A DNA stretch of 64,000 nucleotides, taken from assembly GCA_017163975.1 (NCBI GenBank), contig JAFFSR010000220.1:12852001-12916000 (forward strand), read 5' to 3'. The notes below the pieces were generated by a model. That model searched no databases, was not told where the DNA came from, and saw only the letters and a list, made by a program, of their open reading frames with translations. Below are positions 51,713 to 62,523 of the stretch, one piece after another (the first letter of the stretch is position 1; every line of letters starts with the position of its first letter). Position numbers and translations under genes: made by a program. The stretch comes from Anastatus disparis (lineage: Eukaryota; Arthropoda; Insecta; Hymenoptera; Eupelmidae).

Positions 51713-54700
51713 AAAAATATAAATTATTAATGTTCAAAAATAAGAAAATAATGGTATAAAAATTAATACATATAACCTAATATAAAATTTGTTTTTTTTT
51801 TGTTAGAAAATCTTTCAAAATATCAAAGAAAGATAATAAAAGTATATAAAATCTATTTAACATAGCTATATAAATATTTTATTTCTCACTGGGGAACGAT
51901 TGAGTTCTTTTTGTTATCATGTAAAATATCTTTGAAAAAATTTTGGATTCGTTCCAATGCTTGGCATGAAATGGCATAAAAGGGATAGAAATACCAAACA
52001 GCAAATGACGTATTAAGTCAGTCTGTAACATGAAAACTTTTTAAAGATAAATATGTATTTTTATATATTTTATTCTGAAAATATGTGATTGATTTTTAAT
52101 TCAATATTAGTTTTATAATTTTTTTTATGTTTTTTACAAGTTCTAAATTTAATTTGATTTTTTACAGAATCAATTTCTGATGTTTCTCACAAAATTCACA
52201 TGAATAAATACTATTAAAACATTCATAAATCCCGTGATGCTAGCTTCTAAATTGTCGTTTATAAAAATATTTTAAACTAAACATATAGTTTCGCATCAAT
52301 ATCATCTACATTTACAATAATACCATCATTCTTTGATTTATTTCATTCGCATGATAAATATAATTGTCTACTTCTATGCCAAATTTCAGCTCTTAATCTT
52401 CCGAATTTTTTTCGATCTCATTGATTAAATGATCGCATTGGTTGTTTCCTATACTAGGATTTTTGTCACATAAAAATTCTATTTTAATTGGTCTAAACAG
52501 CGCACAACCGTTTAGCATCAAGATTTGTATTCTACCATTGCACAGTCAAAACTTGATTATTGAGAACGCAGGATGACTCGACGTCAAAGAAACCCGACAC
52601 TTGACCAACAACCACGGTTTTTTTTGACGTTTCAATTTCTCTGGTTATGATTTTTGATTTTGCTGAAAAATTTTTTATTCTAACGAGATCAAGAAATAGT
52701 TTGAACACTGTCGTACAGACAGCACCGGACATTGTTCGACATATCATTCATTTTCCGCAAACATAAAGATCCTAAGATTAAATTGACTAGAATAAAGGGG
52801 CTCATGTCTTGCGTGGTATAGTATCAAGAGTAGTAGTATCTTCGCTCGCGAAATTTTGATGATACCAATCGTATAAATATTACTAGACTAGAATAACTTC
52901 TATTTTCAGTGAAAAACTACTGCATTCATATTTTTACCTTATGTACAATTTTCTTGACTTTTATGTTTAGTTAAGTTTATATTGTTAAAAAGATATTGTT
53001 TAATAAATTAATAATTTGTCGCTAAAAGTTGGCGTAAAATGCAATAAAAAAAATTAAGTTTAATTTTAATGCTTTTGCAATGTTTCTTAACAGTTTGTGG
53101 TACATAAGTAAAGTGAAAATATTTATGTGCATCAAGCATATTATTTAAAAAATATTTTTTTTTTCAAATTCAATAAAAAATTTGACATGAATTCTATATT
53201 TATGAGAGAATTTCAAGATTTTATACCTATTATTAAAAAAATCTGTATACATTTTTTTGCTATTGTAAAATTTTAACTTACACGTATGAACAAGGATCAT
53301 TATTAATGAAAATGTTTACAATTTAATTATGTTGGTTCAATTTTTTATTTTAAATTCATTCATATAATTAAAAGGAATGAAATATCACGCAATAAAATCT
53401 TTTTGTGAAATTATTTTAATAATAAAATACATGTGATTATTTACAAATTTGATCTTAAATTAAAAAATGATTTCTAATTTTTACAACTTAAATAATACGT
53501 AACTTAATAACTAAAAAGCTTTAGTCTATTATCGTAATCTACCTAGTTTTTGATTAATACTCCATTTTTAATCTTTTTTTTTCATGAAAAGTATAGCATT
53601 TTATTTCATTAAGGAGATTGCGCCCTTACGTGAGTGATATTATTATAATTTTTTATGACAAATAATCTGATCATAATAATTTACTTTATCGAAGTTATCT
53701 TTTTTCGAATTCGAAAATTTACTTTACAATCAGACAAGTATTTCTTAGTCGGCCTTATATTGATACTTCAATTAATAATATAAAAAAAGCTGATTTCGTG
53801 CGTTAAATACTGAATATTTTTGTTTTTTGTCAAATATCCTTTAAAAAATTACATTACAGGAGAAATGTTTAAAAATTTTATTTTAAACAAGATATAGTTA
53901 TATTTTAAAATGACCTACAACTTTTGTTTAGCTTGTAAAATTATTTGTTTTTAATAAGTTATAAAAAAATCAATTTCTGATCTTTTTTTAAGTACTCCTG
54001 TTTTGATATTTTAAAAAAGGTTTTGCTCAATACAAGAACGTTTACTTATTTAATGAAAAAAATATTACTTGATTTAAATTTGAAAAAAGTTTTAAAAAAT
54101 ACTTGAGTTTTTTCGTTAACTATTTTTAAATTGATAAATTTGGTTCTAATTAATAAAACTTTATTATAAAATAGTGATTCTTTATGAGAGATAAACAAAA
54201 TGTATTCGCATTCAATTCAGATACAAAAAATATCAAATATTTCCATCTAGCAGTTTCATCTAAAACAACGGAAATATTTTTTTTAACATATATAAATGAA
54301 CATTTTCTAAAAAACTCTATTTTTAAATGAAAAAAATTTTTTTATACAATTTTTTAATGATTTTTTGGAATTACTTATTAATGTATTCGCATTTCATTAA
54401 AAACTAGGTAGCTAACGATATCATTATTTAAATATACTTATAATAATGATTAAAATTCCTGCTTAAAAGCTTAAAAAATCTTTATTTTCTCAAGATAACA
54501 TTTGATTTTGCATTATTTTATTTTATATTTTTTACTGATAATTAAAAATCACATATGTTTCTTCAAAACTTTAGTATTATTTAATAAATGTTTGATTTTA
54601 TTCAATTTAATATATGTAAAATAATTGTTATATTACTAGTAAACTATAAAGATGCAGTTATTTAAAAATAGGAAGGCCTTAATTTTAACAATAAAAAAAT

Positions 54701-55238
54701 TCGATTTTTGTTAAAACTAAATTGTTTATCAATGATACAAATAAAAAATCGATAAATGCTAACGGTTTACAATCATTATGAAAATATTCATGGATTTTTA
54801 TTTTTATCAATTAATTTTTCAATCAACAATTTCGCAAAGTACAAAATATTACAAAAATGTGATTTAAAAATTTTTTCAATCATTAAAATTATTTAATAAA
54901 AGCTGTATAATTAAAAATACTTGAAAACAAATTTTTCTTCAATTACGTTCGTTCGCATTGTAAAATAAAAAAAAAATTTTATGCTTATATTAACACACAA
55001 ATAATATACTAATGTACATCTAAAAATAACGCAATACAAATCTTCACAGATATCAGCTCATTATTTGATCGGACAATCATTTCATGTCGTTAAATGAAAA
55101 TAACGTTTCCTACAACGCAAAGTCAACAGCCATTATCTTGGACCCTTTGACGAGTCTCTCAACGCGTAGCTTCCTAAATTTAGGCGCCACTTTACGTTTT
55201 GCTATATTAATTTTGATGCTTAAGGTTTGGCTTGGATC
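51713..55238. other. Intergenic DNA between convergent BTB and Sans-like genes
   Basis: AT-rich, with long T and A runs. The only coding-like signal is a minus-strand stretch at 52,393-52,747 that may be a decayed gene fragment. Nothing else is recognised. Confidence 0.55.
52393..52747 (-). pseudogene. Possible decayed MATH-like fragment
   Basis: A minus-strand frame (52747-52532) encodes KLFLDLVRIKNFSAKSKIIT and FFDVESSCVLNNQVLTVQ, then stops. A one-base frame change continues as GRIQILMLNGCALFRPIKIE and ends ...KNSED at 52393. Hydrophobic alternation and the final strand pattern are reminiscent of the end of a MATH domain, which would fit a decayed relative of the nearby BTB gene. The similarity is weak and judged only by eye. 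Confidence 0.25.
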
Positions 55239-55483
55239 TCATAATTTAATGTCTTTGATAACATTCTCTTGTGTTTCCAGAGCTTTTTTTCGACTTGCTA
55301 TCGCGTGAATTAATTTACATCGTGGCCCCAATGGTAGCTTGAGCGACGTTATGTCCGATTCTGTTAGAAGCATCAAAGCTTCGAGATCAATTTGTTCGGC
55401 TTCAAGAGTCGAGTGGATCGAAGATAAATTGTTGACTGCCAAGAATCGTTGTAGCGGTGTCCATTCTTCGTCTGTCTCTTCTT
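55239..55483 (-). CDS. Sans: Sans-like terminal exon: SAM domain and C-terminus
   Basis: Acceptor AATTTTTAG|AAGAAGAG. It completes a Glu codon and continues EEETDEEWTPLQRFLAVNNL through the full SAM domain to ...VIKDIKL and TGA. The last residues fit a class II (hydrophobic-x-hydrophobic) PDZ ligand. Confidence 0.87.
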
Positions 55484-58400
55484 CTAAAAATTATAAATAT
55501 TTGTTTTAGTAAAATATATAATTATAATAAATTTATTATTTTTTATGAATGCTTTAAAACTTTACATTAATATGCTTCAAAGTTTTTGTAAACAATCATA
55601 ATTTTGATGATCATCAAAAATGCATAATAAAAACTAAATGTCATAATGGACACTATTTCGATATACCGTTAATGCTAGTCATGAAATCACCATGAAGAAA
55701 TGCCTTACAATAAATATTTATATAGTTCATTGTTATAATATTTCAGGAAAATGTTTTATCGCACAAAAATTTGAAATCAATTCTTCTAATCATATTATAA
55801 TAGTGATACGTAAAAACTGATAATTTATTTCGATTTTATTATTAAAATAAAATGATGAATTTAAGTTAGTAAGTTTAAATGACTTTCTGTTGAATTTAAT
55901 CTTCAAACTTTGTCATAAAGTAACGTAATTATCTTAAAGAATCCGTCACTCTAAATAAAATCAACTAAAAAGAAAATTTCCATAGTAAACCTATTTAATA
56001 ACCGTAAAAGTAATAATAAAAATGAATAATTTTAATAAAGGAAAAAAGAAAAAAAAAATTTTATTATTTTAAAGTGTCGTCAAACAAAGGCGCTGCGAGT
56101 CGGAAGTCGTGTTAGTGATGACGATCGCGCGGGAAATTCATCGACATTAATACGCTACATATAAAAGTAATGAGAAAAAAAGGCTACGCGTTAATTTCAC
56201 ACCAATACAGAGAGAAAATTTTCAAATTAGGATGCCCGTCATTAAAAAAAAAAAGAGAGAGAGAAGAGCAAAGAAAAAAAAGTGAAGTATATACACGTTC
56301 ACTTGTCCGGCTTGTTTTTTTTTTTTGTATAACAAAGGCAAATGAAATTCTCAACGTACCGGAAAGCAAGTCATCGTCCCACATGGATTGCCTTCGTGCT
56401 AAGCTTCCGGCACTACCAATACTGATCTCTTCGTTGTGACCATTGCCATTGTTGATGTTAACATTTTTATTATGTTCGTTACTGCTATTGTTATTGTTAT
56501 TATTGCTGTTAGTGCTACTGCCGTTCGATGAATTATTTGCACTTGGATAAAATTGTTCTCCATTCGCGTAGCGATGAATTTCAACTTGAGTTACTGGTAA
56601 ATTGTCTAATGTCGTGGCGATCTGAAAAAAAGATATGATTTTTGTTTTATTATGTGTGCCAGTATGCGGTTTGTGAGTGTTCAGTTGATGTGTTGGGTAG
56701 TATAATGAGAATCGAATAAATATTGGTTATCGATTGAATTTTGATTTTGGCAATCACTGAATAAATTGCTGACGTTATTACAATATTGATAATATTTTTT
56801 ATTTTTTATTTTAATGAAGATATGATATATTCGCGATTAAATGATATTAAAAGTAAAATGTATTAAACTAAATTTTTAGACAAATAAAAATTGTGGTTTT
56901 CATCATAACATGAAGATTTTTATTAATTTTATTAGATAATTCGTAATTAATATTCTTTTAGGCATTGAACCTATTAATGTGAAAAAATTTTATTATTTAC
57001 ATTTTTATATCTTAAAATGTAACAAAATTTATTGGTCGATATAATGCCAATCGATATTATTTGTATTCTGATTAAAATTATAATAAATATTTTAATATCT
57101 AACTTCAACAATTTACGTAATTTTTCATAGAAACACATATTTACGTGTGCAAATATACATAAGATCATATTTGATTTAAATCTACCACTGACAATCAATA
57201 GAAAATAACGTAGCTTTTCACTACAAATGACACGAAACCACAAATTGATCGACATTCACTTCATCTCATAAATCGTTTCGTAAACCACTTTAAATCTTAC
57301 AAAGAATCATCTTTTTTATTTTGTGTTTATATATATAGTTTATAGTATGTCCGGTTATATAAAAAACAAGCCAACTTTCATTTATCCCGAAGGTCCTTTC
57401 GCGCGTTGCTACCCATCTTATGGACCGTTCGTGTTCGACGAAAGGAAATTAAGAATTAAAAAAAAAACGACAAGTACAAGCACAAAAAAGCAAGGATGAA
57501 AGAAAAAGTGAAGCAAGAAAGAAATTGAGTAATGTAAAACTTTGTTTTTCTTCTTGCAGCTCCTGTTGTTGTGTGCGGACAAGCTGCACGGATTCAACTT
57601 GGCTACGGCACTTCCGTTCGCGTCAAAAAAGAAAATAAGAATCGAGCGATGTTATTAGTTGTAAAGAGAATTCTCGGATATTCAGCTCAAGAGTATAATA
57701 CTTGAACTGATGGTGATACTTTAAGGGAATATAAAGGAATTACTTTTTGTTAAATGTTACATTATTTTTTGATACGTGAAATATATGGCTGCGTGGTAGA
57801 TTTTCATGTTTCTTTTATGTAATAATTATTACGAAGAAATTCATCTTCTTGTAAAGTTGTAATTGAAAAAAAAACCAGAAAAACTTGGCAATGTTTGCGT
57901 GAAAAATAACAGTATGGATAGATAAGACCGTTACTACTTAAATTGCATGTACTCCATGTTTCATATAAAGCACGTATATTCCATTGCATTTCTAAATGAT
58001 TTCTTTTTATATGTTTGTTATAAGGTTTATGATTTCTTGAAATAAGAAAATATTTTATTTGTAATAGGTTGGTTAGCTGGTAATCTTTTCAAACAAAGAA
58101 AATTATTTAGCTGTCTGATCTACTTATCAATTTTTCTAAAACTTTAAAGGTATATTGCGAGTAATAAGAAAGAACGTGGGTGCTATATTTTAAATCAATA
58201 CTTTTTGTTCAGGATATATTGACTTCATTGTGATGAAAATATAATATCGATCCACGGAACTTGACCTCGCTTTATTCGTATTTTAGTCATTGTTCATGGT
58301 TGATTGAGAAAAAAAGACGGTCAAGATTTTAATTCAATTTTTCTAAAGTATTAATAATATCAAATTTTTGCACGAATTCAATTATAAATTATTTTTTTCC

Positions 58401-59015
58401 ATGATATTATTTTGAAAATTTTTATGAAGCGATTATTAAACGAGTTTGTTTCAATTTATACATCCAGCCAACACGTTAATTGAAATGCATAGTACTCAAA
58501 CGGAGGTCGGAGTATTCTAAATTAATTAATATAGCGAATATCGATTTGCCCGTTTTTTCATTGCAATAGTTAATTTTGCACTATCCATTCATTAAAAAAA
58601 TAAAAAGCGTAAAAATCTGAAGCCTTGAACTTACCGATCGCCTAAAGGCAACTGAACCGAATCCCGGCCTATTAAAAATACTAGCTGGTTCTTGCAACTG
58701 AAGTGCAGTCTCTCTGCGCTGTCGTTGCTCGTATATACTGCATCTTTCATTATTCTCGTCATCCTCGTCCTCGTCCTCTTCCTCTAAGCAACGATCGCCC
58801 AACAAATCTGGCGTGCTACGAGCTTTGTTCAATGTACCCCATACGTCTGAAATTTTGCCTCGACGCAGTATCACTGGTTGTTGATTTTGACTTTCTATGA
58901 TGGATTTGTTGGTATCGATTAATGGATTGGTATCGTATGTACCAACGTACATTACTTCCGAATCCCTACGAAGACCCGTTAAACTTCGTACTGACTTTTT
59001 GCCGTCTACTTCGAT
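55239..59015 (-). CDS. Sans: SAM-domain scaffold, Sans/USH1G-like (3' exons only)
   Basis: Three minus-strand exons join in phase: 59015-58635, 56621-56360 and 55483-55239. The first contains an acidic run (CLEEEDEDEDDENNER) and the motif RPGFGSVAFRRS. The second is Asn/Ser-rich and ends LARRQSMWDDDLLS. The third encodes a complete SAM domain (RFLAVNNLSSIHSTLEAEQI, then TSLKLPLGPRCKLIHAIASR) and ends IKL. SAM with the LPLGPRxKLxxAI pattern, a central RPGFGSVAFR motif and a PDZ-ligand-like C-terminus match Sans (Usher syndrome 1G) and its ANKS4B relatives, which anchor myosin-7/cadherin complexes in sensory and microvillar structures. The N-terminal ankyrin exons should lie at higher coordinates but are not seen before the window end. 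Confidence 0.72.
55484..56359 (-). other. Sans-like intron (876 bp)
   Basis: AT-rich except for a short GC-richer patch near 56,085-56,145. A purine-rich AG tract lies at about 56,245-56,285. No gene was seen. Confidence 0.7.
56360..56621 (-). CDS. Sans: Sans-like exon: Asn/Ser-rich linker
   Basis: Acceptor TTTTTTCAG|ATCGCC, donor TTTCCG|GTACGT. 87 codons plus one base. It encodes TTLDNLPVTQVEIHRYANGE, an Asn/Ser-rich low-complexity run and SLARRQSMWDDDLLS. Confidence 0.82.
56622..58634 (-). other. Sans-like intron (2 kb)
   Basis: AT-rich. A GC-richer patch at about 57,540-57,620 has a short minus-strand Gln/Glu-rich frame but no convincing splice sites; the flanking exons join in phase without it. 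Confidence 0.6.
58635..59015 (-). CDS. Sans: Sans-like exon: central region
   Basis: 127 codons, phase 0 at both ends. Acceptor TTTTTACAG|ATCGAAG, donor GATCG|GTAAGT. It includes VILRRGKISDVWGTLNKARS, a repeated-acid run and the FGSVAFRRS motif at the donor. Confidence 0.82.
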
Positions 59016-59139
59016 CTGTAAAAAGAACGAGGTGGTTGTAATTTTAATAGATATTTGATTGATTGTACATAAATGAGAAAATTTTAATTTAACAATAAAT
59101 TAGACTCTTTAAACTAACACTAATTTTGTTTCGTTATGT

Positions 59140-59500
59140 GTCAAAATATTTGGTATGGTTTGAATATAGCTATAGTATGTATGACTTGCAAGTATCGCAA
59201 CGGACACTTTCCCATGCTATTTTGCTATACTTTATTTTTTATTTTCAAATATTGAAAATTTTCCCCATACTTTTTCTCATACTTTATATTAAGGCAAAAT
59301 GCAAAAAAATTAAATGTTTTTCCATACTTCTTTATTATAAAGTATGGAGAAAAAGTATGGAAAAAAATTTACCATATTTGAAAATAAGAAAAAATTCATG
59401 GGAAAATAATATACCAATAGAAGTATCCGTTGTGATACTTTCAAGCCATACTGTAGCCATACTATAACCATACTTTAGTCTTACTCAAGCCATATAAAAA
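59140..59500. mobile_element. Foldback element with GTATGG-rich arms
   Basis: The left segment around 59,185-59,210 (ACTTGCAAGTATCGCAACGG) is the near reverse complement of the right segment around 59,425-59,450 (CCGTTGTGATACTTTCAAGC). Both sides contain repeated GTATGG/CCATAC hexamers, with a second inverted set nearer the centre (CCATACTTTTTC ... AGTATGG). This is a non-coding hairpin or MITE upstream of the first visible Sans-like exon. The exact ends and target duplication are not certain. Confidence 0.6.
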
Positions 59501-60083
59501 AACGAGATATTGAATATAAAGTTGATACTTTTGTTAGTTCTTTATTTACTAATATCACAAAAATAATTTTCTAATAATTCTAATACAATGAATTAAAAGA
59601 AGAATACTTGAATATATTCATTAAAAATTTTATTTTATGAGTACATCAATTATGAATAGTTAAGCAATTTAATCAACTTTTAAAATAATAAAATATGAAT
59701 AATTAAAATTTTAATCTGAATTTTCAGTTGAAATAATGTGTTTTACTAAAATTAAATAATTGATTATTTCTCTGTATTCCAGAACTAAATGAAAAATTTA
59801 TATTGGTTATTTGACCTGATGAAGTAATTGTAACTACTTTAAAAAATAAGCTTGTTCTATTTCTTAAAAACATTTGCAAATGAACGATAAACTATGAAGT
59901 AAGTGTGAAAGAAAAAAATTTACGATTTAATTAAATTTTACCGTTAAAAGTGTGAAAATAAAAAGTTAACAATCATTTTAATGTGCTTTACATAAAAAGT
60001 AAATATTTAAAAGAAAATTATACTATCTCTATTAGTTTAAATTTTTTTTGTATAAAAAAAATCTGTTGCCCATTGTAATAATT
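59501..60083. other. AT-rich spacer
   Basis: No gene, repeat or clear promoter motif recognised upstream of the secreted-protein ORF. Confidence 0.6.
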
Positions 60084-60383
60084 ATGAATTTTGTTAGAAT
60101 AGTATGTTTATGTATTATTTTCTATGGTATTAATTGTCACGTTGACATATCAGATGTTATGAAATACATAACAACTTATATAGAAAATAAACACTTAAAG
60201 CATATACACCGCATAACTATATTAAAATTTGTACCACAAACTTTTAAATCTTGGGCTTTTGCATTTATCGCCAAAAAATTAGCAGCTAAATTTCCGTGCT
60301 TTAATGTTGACATAAAAGAATTAATATATTATCCAAAAACTACCTATCATTTATTGTTAAGAAAAATTTTACTCGAAAGATCA
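60084..60383 (+). pseudogene. N-terminus of a secreted or receptor protein, cut by an LTR insertion
   Basis: From ATG at 60084 a frame runs about 100 codons into the LTR, where it meets a stop (TGT TAA) three bases in. Residues 1-19 are a good signal peptide (MNFVRIVCLCIIFYGINC). The rest (DISDVMKYITTYIENKHLKH, then FAFIAKKLAAKFPCFNVDIK) has the style of the N-terminal region of insect ionotropic receptors (IR), where a signal peptide precedes helices of a ligand-binding-like domain. That identity is tentative. The junction with the LTR at 60383/60384 indicates an insertional break unless the sequence upstream is only a relic. Confidence 0.45.
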
Positions 60384-60616
60384 TGTTAAAATATAGCATA
60401 TATATGTATGTAGATATGGGCGTGATGCCTCCGCTCCCTACTCTTTATATTTCTATCCCTACTCTCTCGTTCTCTTTTAATTGACGGCGCTACGCGCTCA
60501 CTCTTGTTCTGTATTTCGTACAGTAAGGACGCGCTTAATACTTTCTTACTAAATAAAGATTACTCACTGGACAATTCAACCTGCGTTTTGTTTAATTTAT
60601 TTCACAAACCCTAACA
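60384..60616 (+). repeat. 5' LTR (233 bp) of the Copia-type element
   Basis: It begins TGTTAAAATATAGC and ends CAAACCCTAACA, with the short inverted TGTTA/TAACA termini typical of LTRs. A TATA-like TTTATAT occurs near 60,443 and a poly(A) signal AATAAA at 60552-60557, matching a U3-R-U5 layout. Confidence 0.8.
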
Positions 60617-60634
60617 GGTTATGGTCTCCAGCAC
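60617..60634 (+). promoter_or_regulatory. Primer binding site, initiator-Met half-tRNA type
   Basis: GGTTATGGTCTCCAGCAC directly follows the LTR. It is close to the complement of the anticodon region of initiator tRNA-Met (GTGCTGGGCCCATAACC), the internal tRNA fragment used as primer by Copia elements, with one extra base and one mismatch. Confidence 0.7.
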
Positions 60635-60755
60635 TATTTCACTGCGCATTTGAATTGTCTAAGAATATTGCAAATAGGCAAAGAATAAGAAAACGCAAAT
60701 TATTCAAAAAAGAAAAAATTCTAAAGCGTTGAAAGAGAAACGGTCGTAGGTCGAC

Positions 60756-60828
60756 ATGGAAGAGGCAAAGGCTGAACAGAACAATGAGAGTTCTGAGAAC
60801 ACAGAAAGTTCAGCTCAACTGTCTCCTG
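60756..60828 (+). CDS. Copia leader/gag exon 1 (predicted)
   Basis: ATG at 60756 encodes 24 acidic, Ser/Asn-rich codons (MEEAKAEQNNESSENTESSA ...) and ends at the consensus donor G|GTGAGT. Read through, the frame stops within two codons. Splicing to 61708 completes a Glu codon and continues QAERLREILENM. The following predicted intron (60,829-61,707) contains a (TA)n tract and A-rich sequence. Confidence 0.55.
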
Positions 60829-61412
60829 GTGAGTAAATTTATTGAATTATAAAGTGTAAAGTGAAAATAATTATCACCAAGAATAAAATTGTGTTGCGTA
60901 AGAAAAGCGGGAAGTCGGCGTAAAGTGTGTTTAATAAATAAATAATCAAAGTAAAAAAAAAAAAGTGAAAAAAAAAGAAAGAGAGATTTGAAGAAAAATA
61001 ATACATAAAAATAAATAACAAAAAAAGAGAAAAAAAAAGTAAAATAATAAGAGAAAAAGTGAAAGGAAAAATTTATCCACTTCCTGGAAAGAACAAAGAC
61101 CGGCAAAATGGCCGACATAGTTCCCGCGCTTTTCTTAGTAAACTGGCAACAAAAATAACGCGTATACAAGCGACGAAAAAAAAAGGCGTGCAATGTTACG
61201 CAAACAAATAAAAGGAAAGAATTCATGTGTGTATAAAGGCATACATGTATATCGGATATGCATACTTTAGTTCAGAGCATTAAAATTGCTGCTGAAATGG
61301 ATTAATAAAAATAGAAATACATAAGCGCTGGCATAGTCGATGAGTATGCGTGGGTATATGCGTACGTGAATGTATGCACGTACATGTGTGTATAGTAGTA
61401 TGCATACAGATA

Positions 61413-61416
<4 letters not shown>

Positions 61417-61445
<29 letters not shown>
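61417..61445. repeat. (TA)n microsatellite within the element
   Basis: About 14 TA units inside the first predicted intron of the Copia leader. Confidence 0.93.
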
Positions 61446-61448
<3 letters not shown>

Positions 61449-61707
61449 CGCTCGTGTGCGTGCGACAGAAACGCACGAGCTTAAGTTTACAGCAATAAAT
61501 AAAAGAAAATAAAAAAAAAGGAAAAGGCTCATGATAATGCATGAGAAAATGAAAATATAAGTATAAAAATATTTAATGCTAATATTTATAGTAGAATAGA
61601 TTAGTTAGGTTAGCTTAGTTAAGAAAGTAAAACAATCTTTTATATATATAGGTGTGCACACAAGACAAATAAAATAAAGAAATATACTGAAATTCAATCT
61701 TTTTCAG

Positions 61708-61839
61708 AACAGGCAGAAAGGTTGCGAGAAATTCTAGAGAATATGTTGGCCAGTTCCAACATGCAACTACAGCCAATTTATTTAACAGCTGCAGAAGAAG
61801 GTCTCGTCGTTAACATCAGTAACGAAGACTATATCCTAG
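61708..61839 (+). CDS. Copia leader/gag exon 2 (predicted)
   Basis: Acceptor ATCTTTTTCAG, donor CCTAG|GTATTA. It encodes QAERLREILENMLASSNMQL, then AAEEGLVVNISNEDYIL. It ends after one base of an Asp codon completed by the next exon. Confidence 0.55.
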
Positions 61840-62116
61840 GTATTATGAGTTCTCAAATATTAAAAATCATGCATGTAAATAAATATACACAAGGTAGCAG
61901 CACTGAGTGTATACAGTGCGAACCTACCGCTTTTATAAATAATCACACCAACCTGCTGGGTTAATCTAGTACGATTAACTAGGGGGACAAAACTCTGAGT
62001 CTAGTATGGCCTAGAGTGATGTCTCTCAGCTCTGAATGAGTGACATAGGTTATTGTGTTGCTTGTTCAAGAGCTAGATAACCAAGTTCGACACTGATTCT
62101 AAAATATAATTTGCAG

Positions 62117-62293
62117 ATTTCCCAGATCTGAGCGAGGAGGACCAGAGTTGGCTGGCTCCAATTATTCAAAAACAACCGAATGGTACTTTAACAGTCGTTC
62201 TTGGGACAAACCAGCAGGAGGTTCCAAATGACTCACAGCAGGATGTCGAGCAGAAGTCGACAGCACCCAGTGCAGAAGCTGCTGATTTGCTAA
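62117..62293 (+). CDS. Copia leader/gag exon 3 (predicted)
   Basis: Acceptor AATTTGCAG, donor CTAA|GTAATT. It encodes FPDLSEEDQSWLAPIIQKQP and an acidic Gln-rich stretch to AEAADLL. It is in phase with both neighbours. Confidence 0.55.
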
Positions 62294-62523
62294 GTAATTA
62301 TGACTTAGATATATACATATATAAATAGATATGTACGTGTGCATAAATAGATGTACACTCTCCTAAGGTTACAAGTTAAAATTTTCTTATAAATTCATGA
62401 ATAAAAGTGTAATTAACACAGGTTATTAGAATTAAAGGAAATTAAAAATAAGCCATGGTTATAAAATTATTCTAATAAGGGGTAATATTAAAATAAAAGT
62501 ACTAAAATTGTGTGATTTTTTAG

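Noticed and set aside
55084..55308. 74-codon plus-strand ORF
   Set aside because: Antisense shadow of the SAM-domain exon.
57540..57640. Possible extra Sans-like exon (minus) with a Gln/Glu-rich frame (ESVQLVRTQQQELQEEKQ)
   Set aside because: No convincing acceptor/donor pair, and the flanking exons already join in phase.
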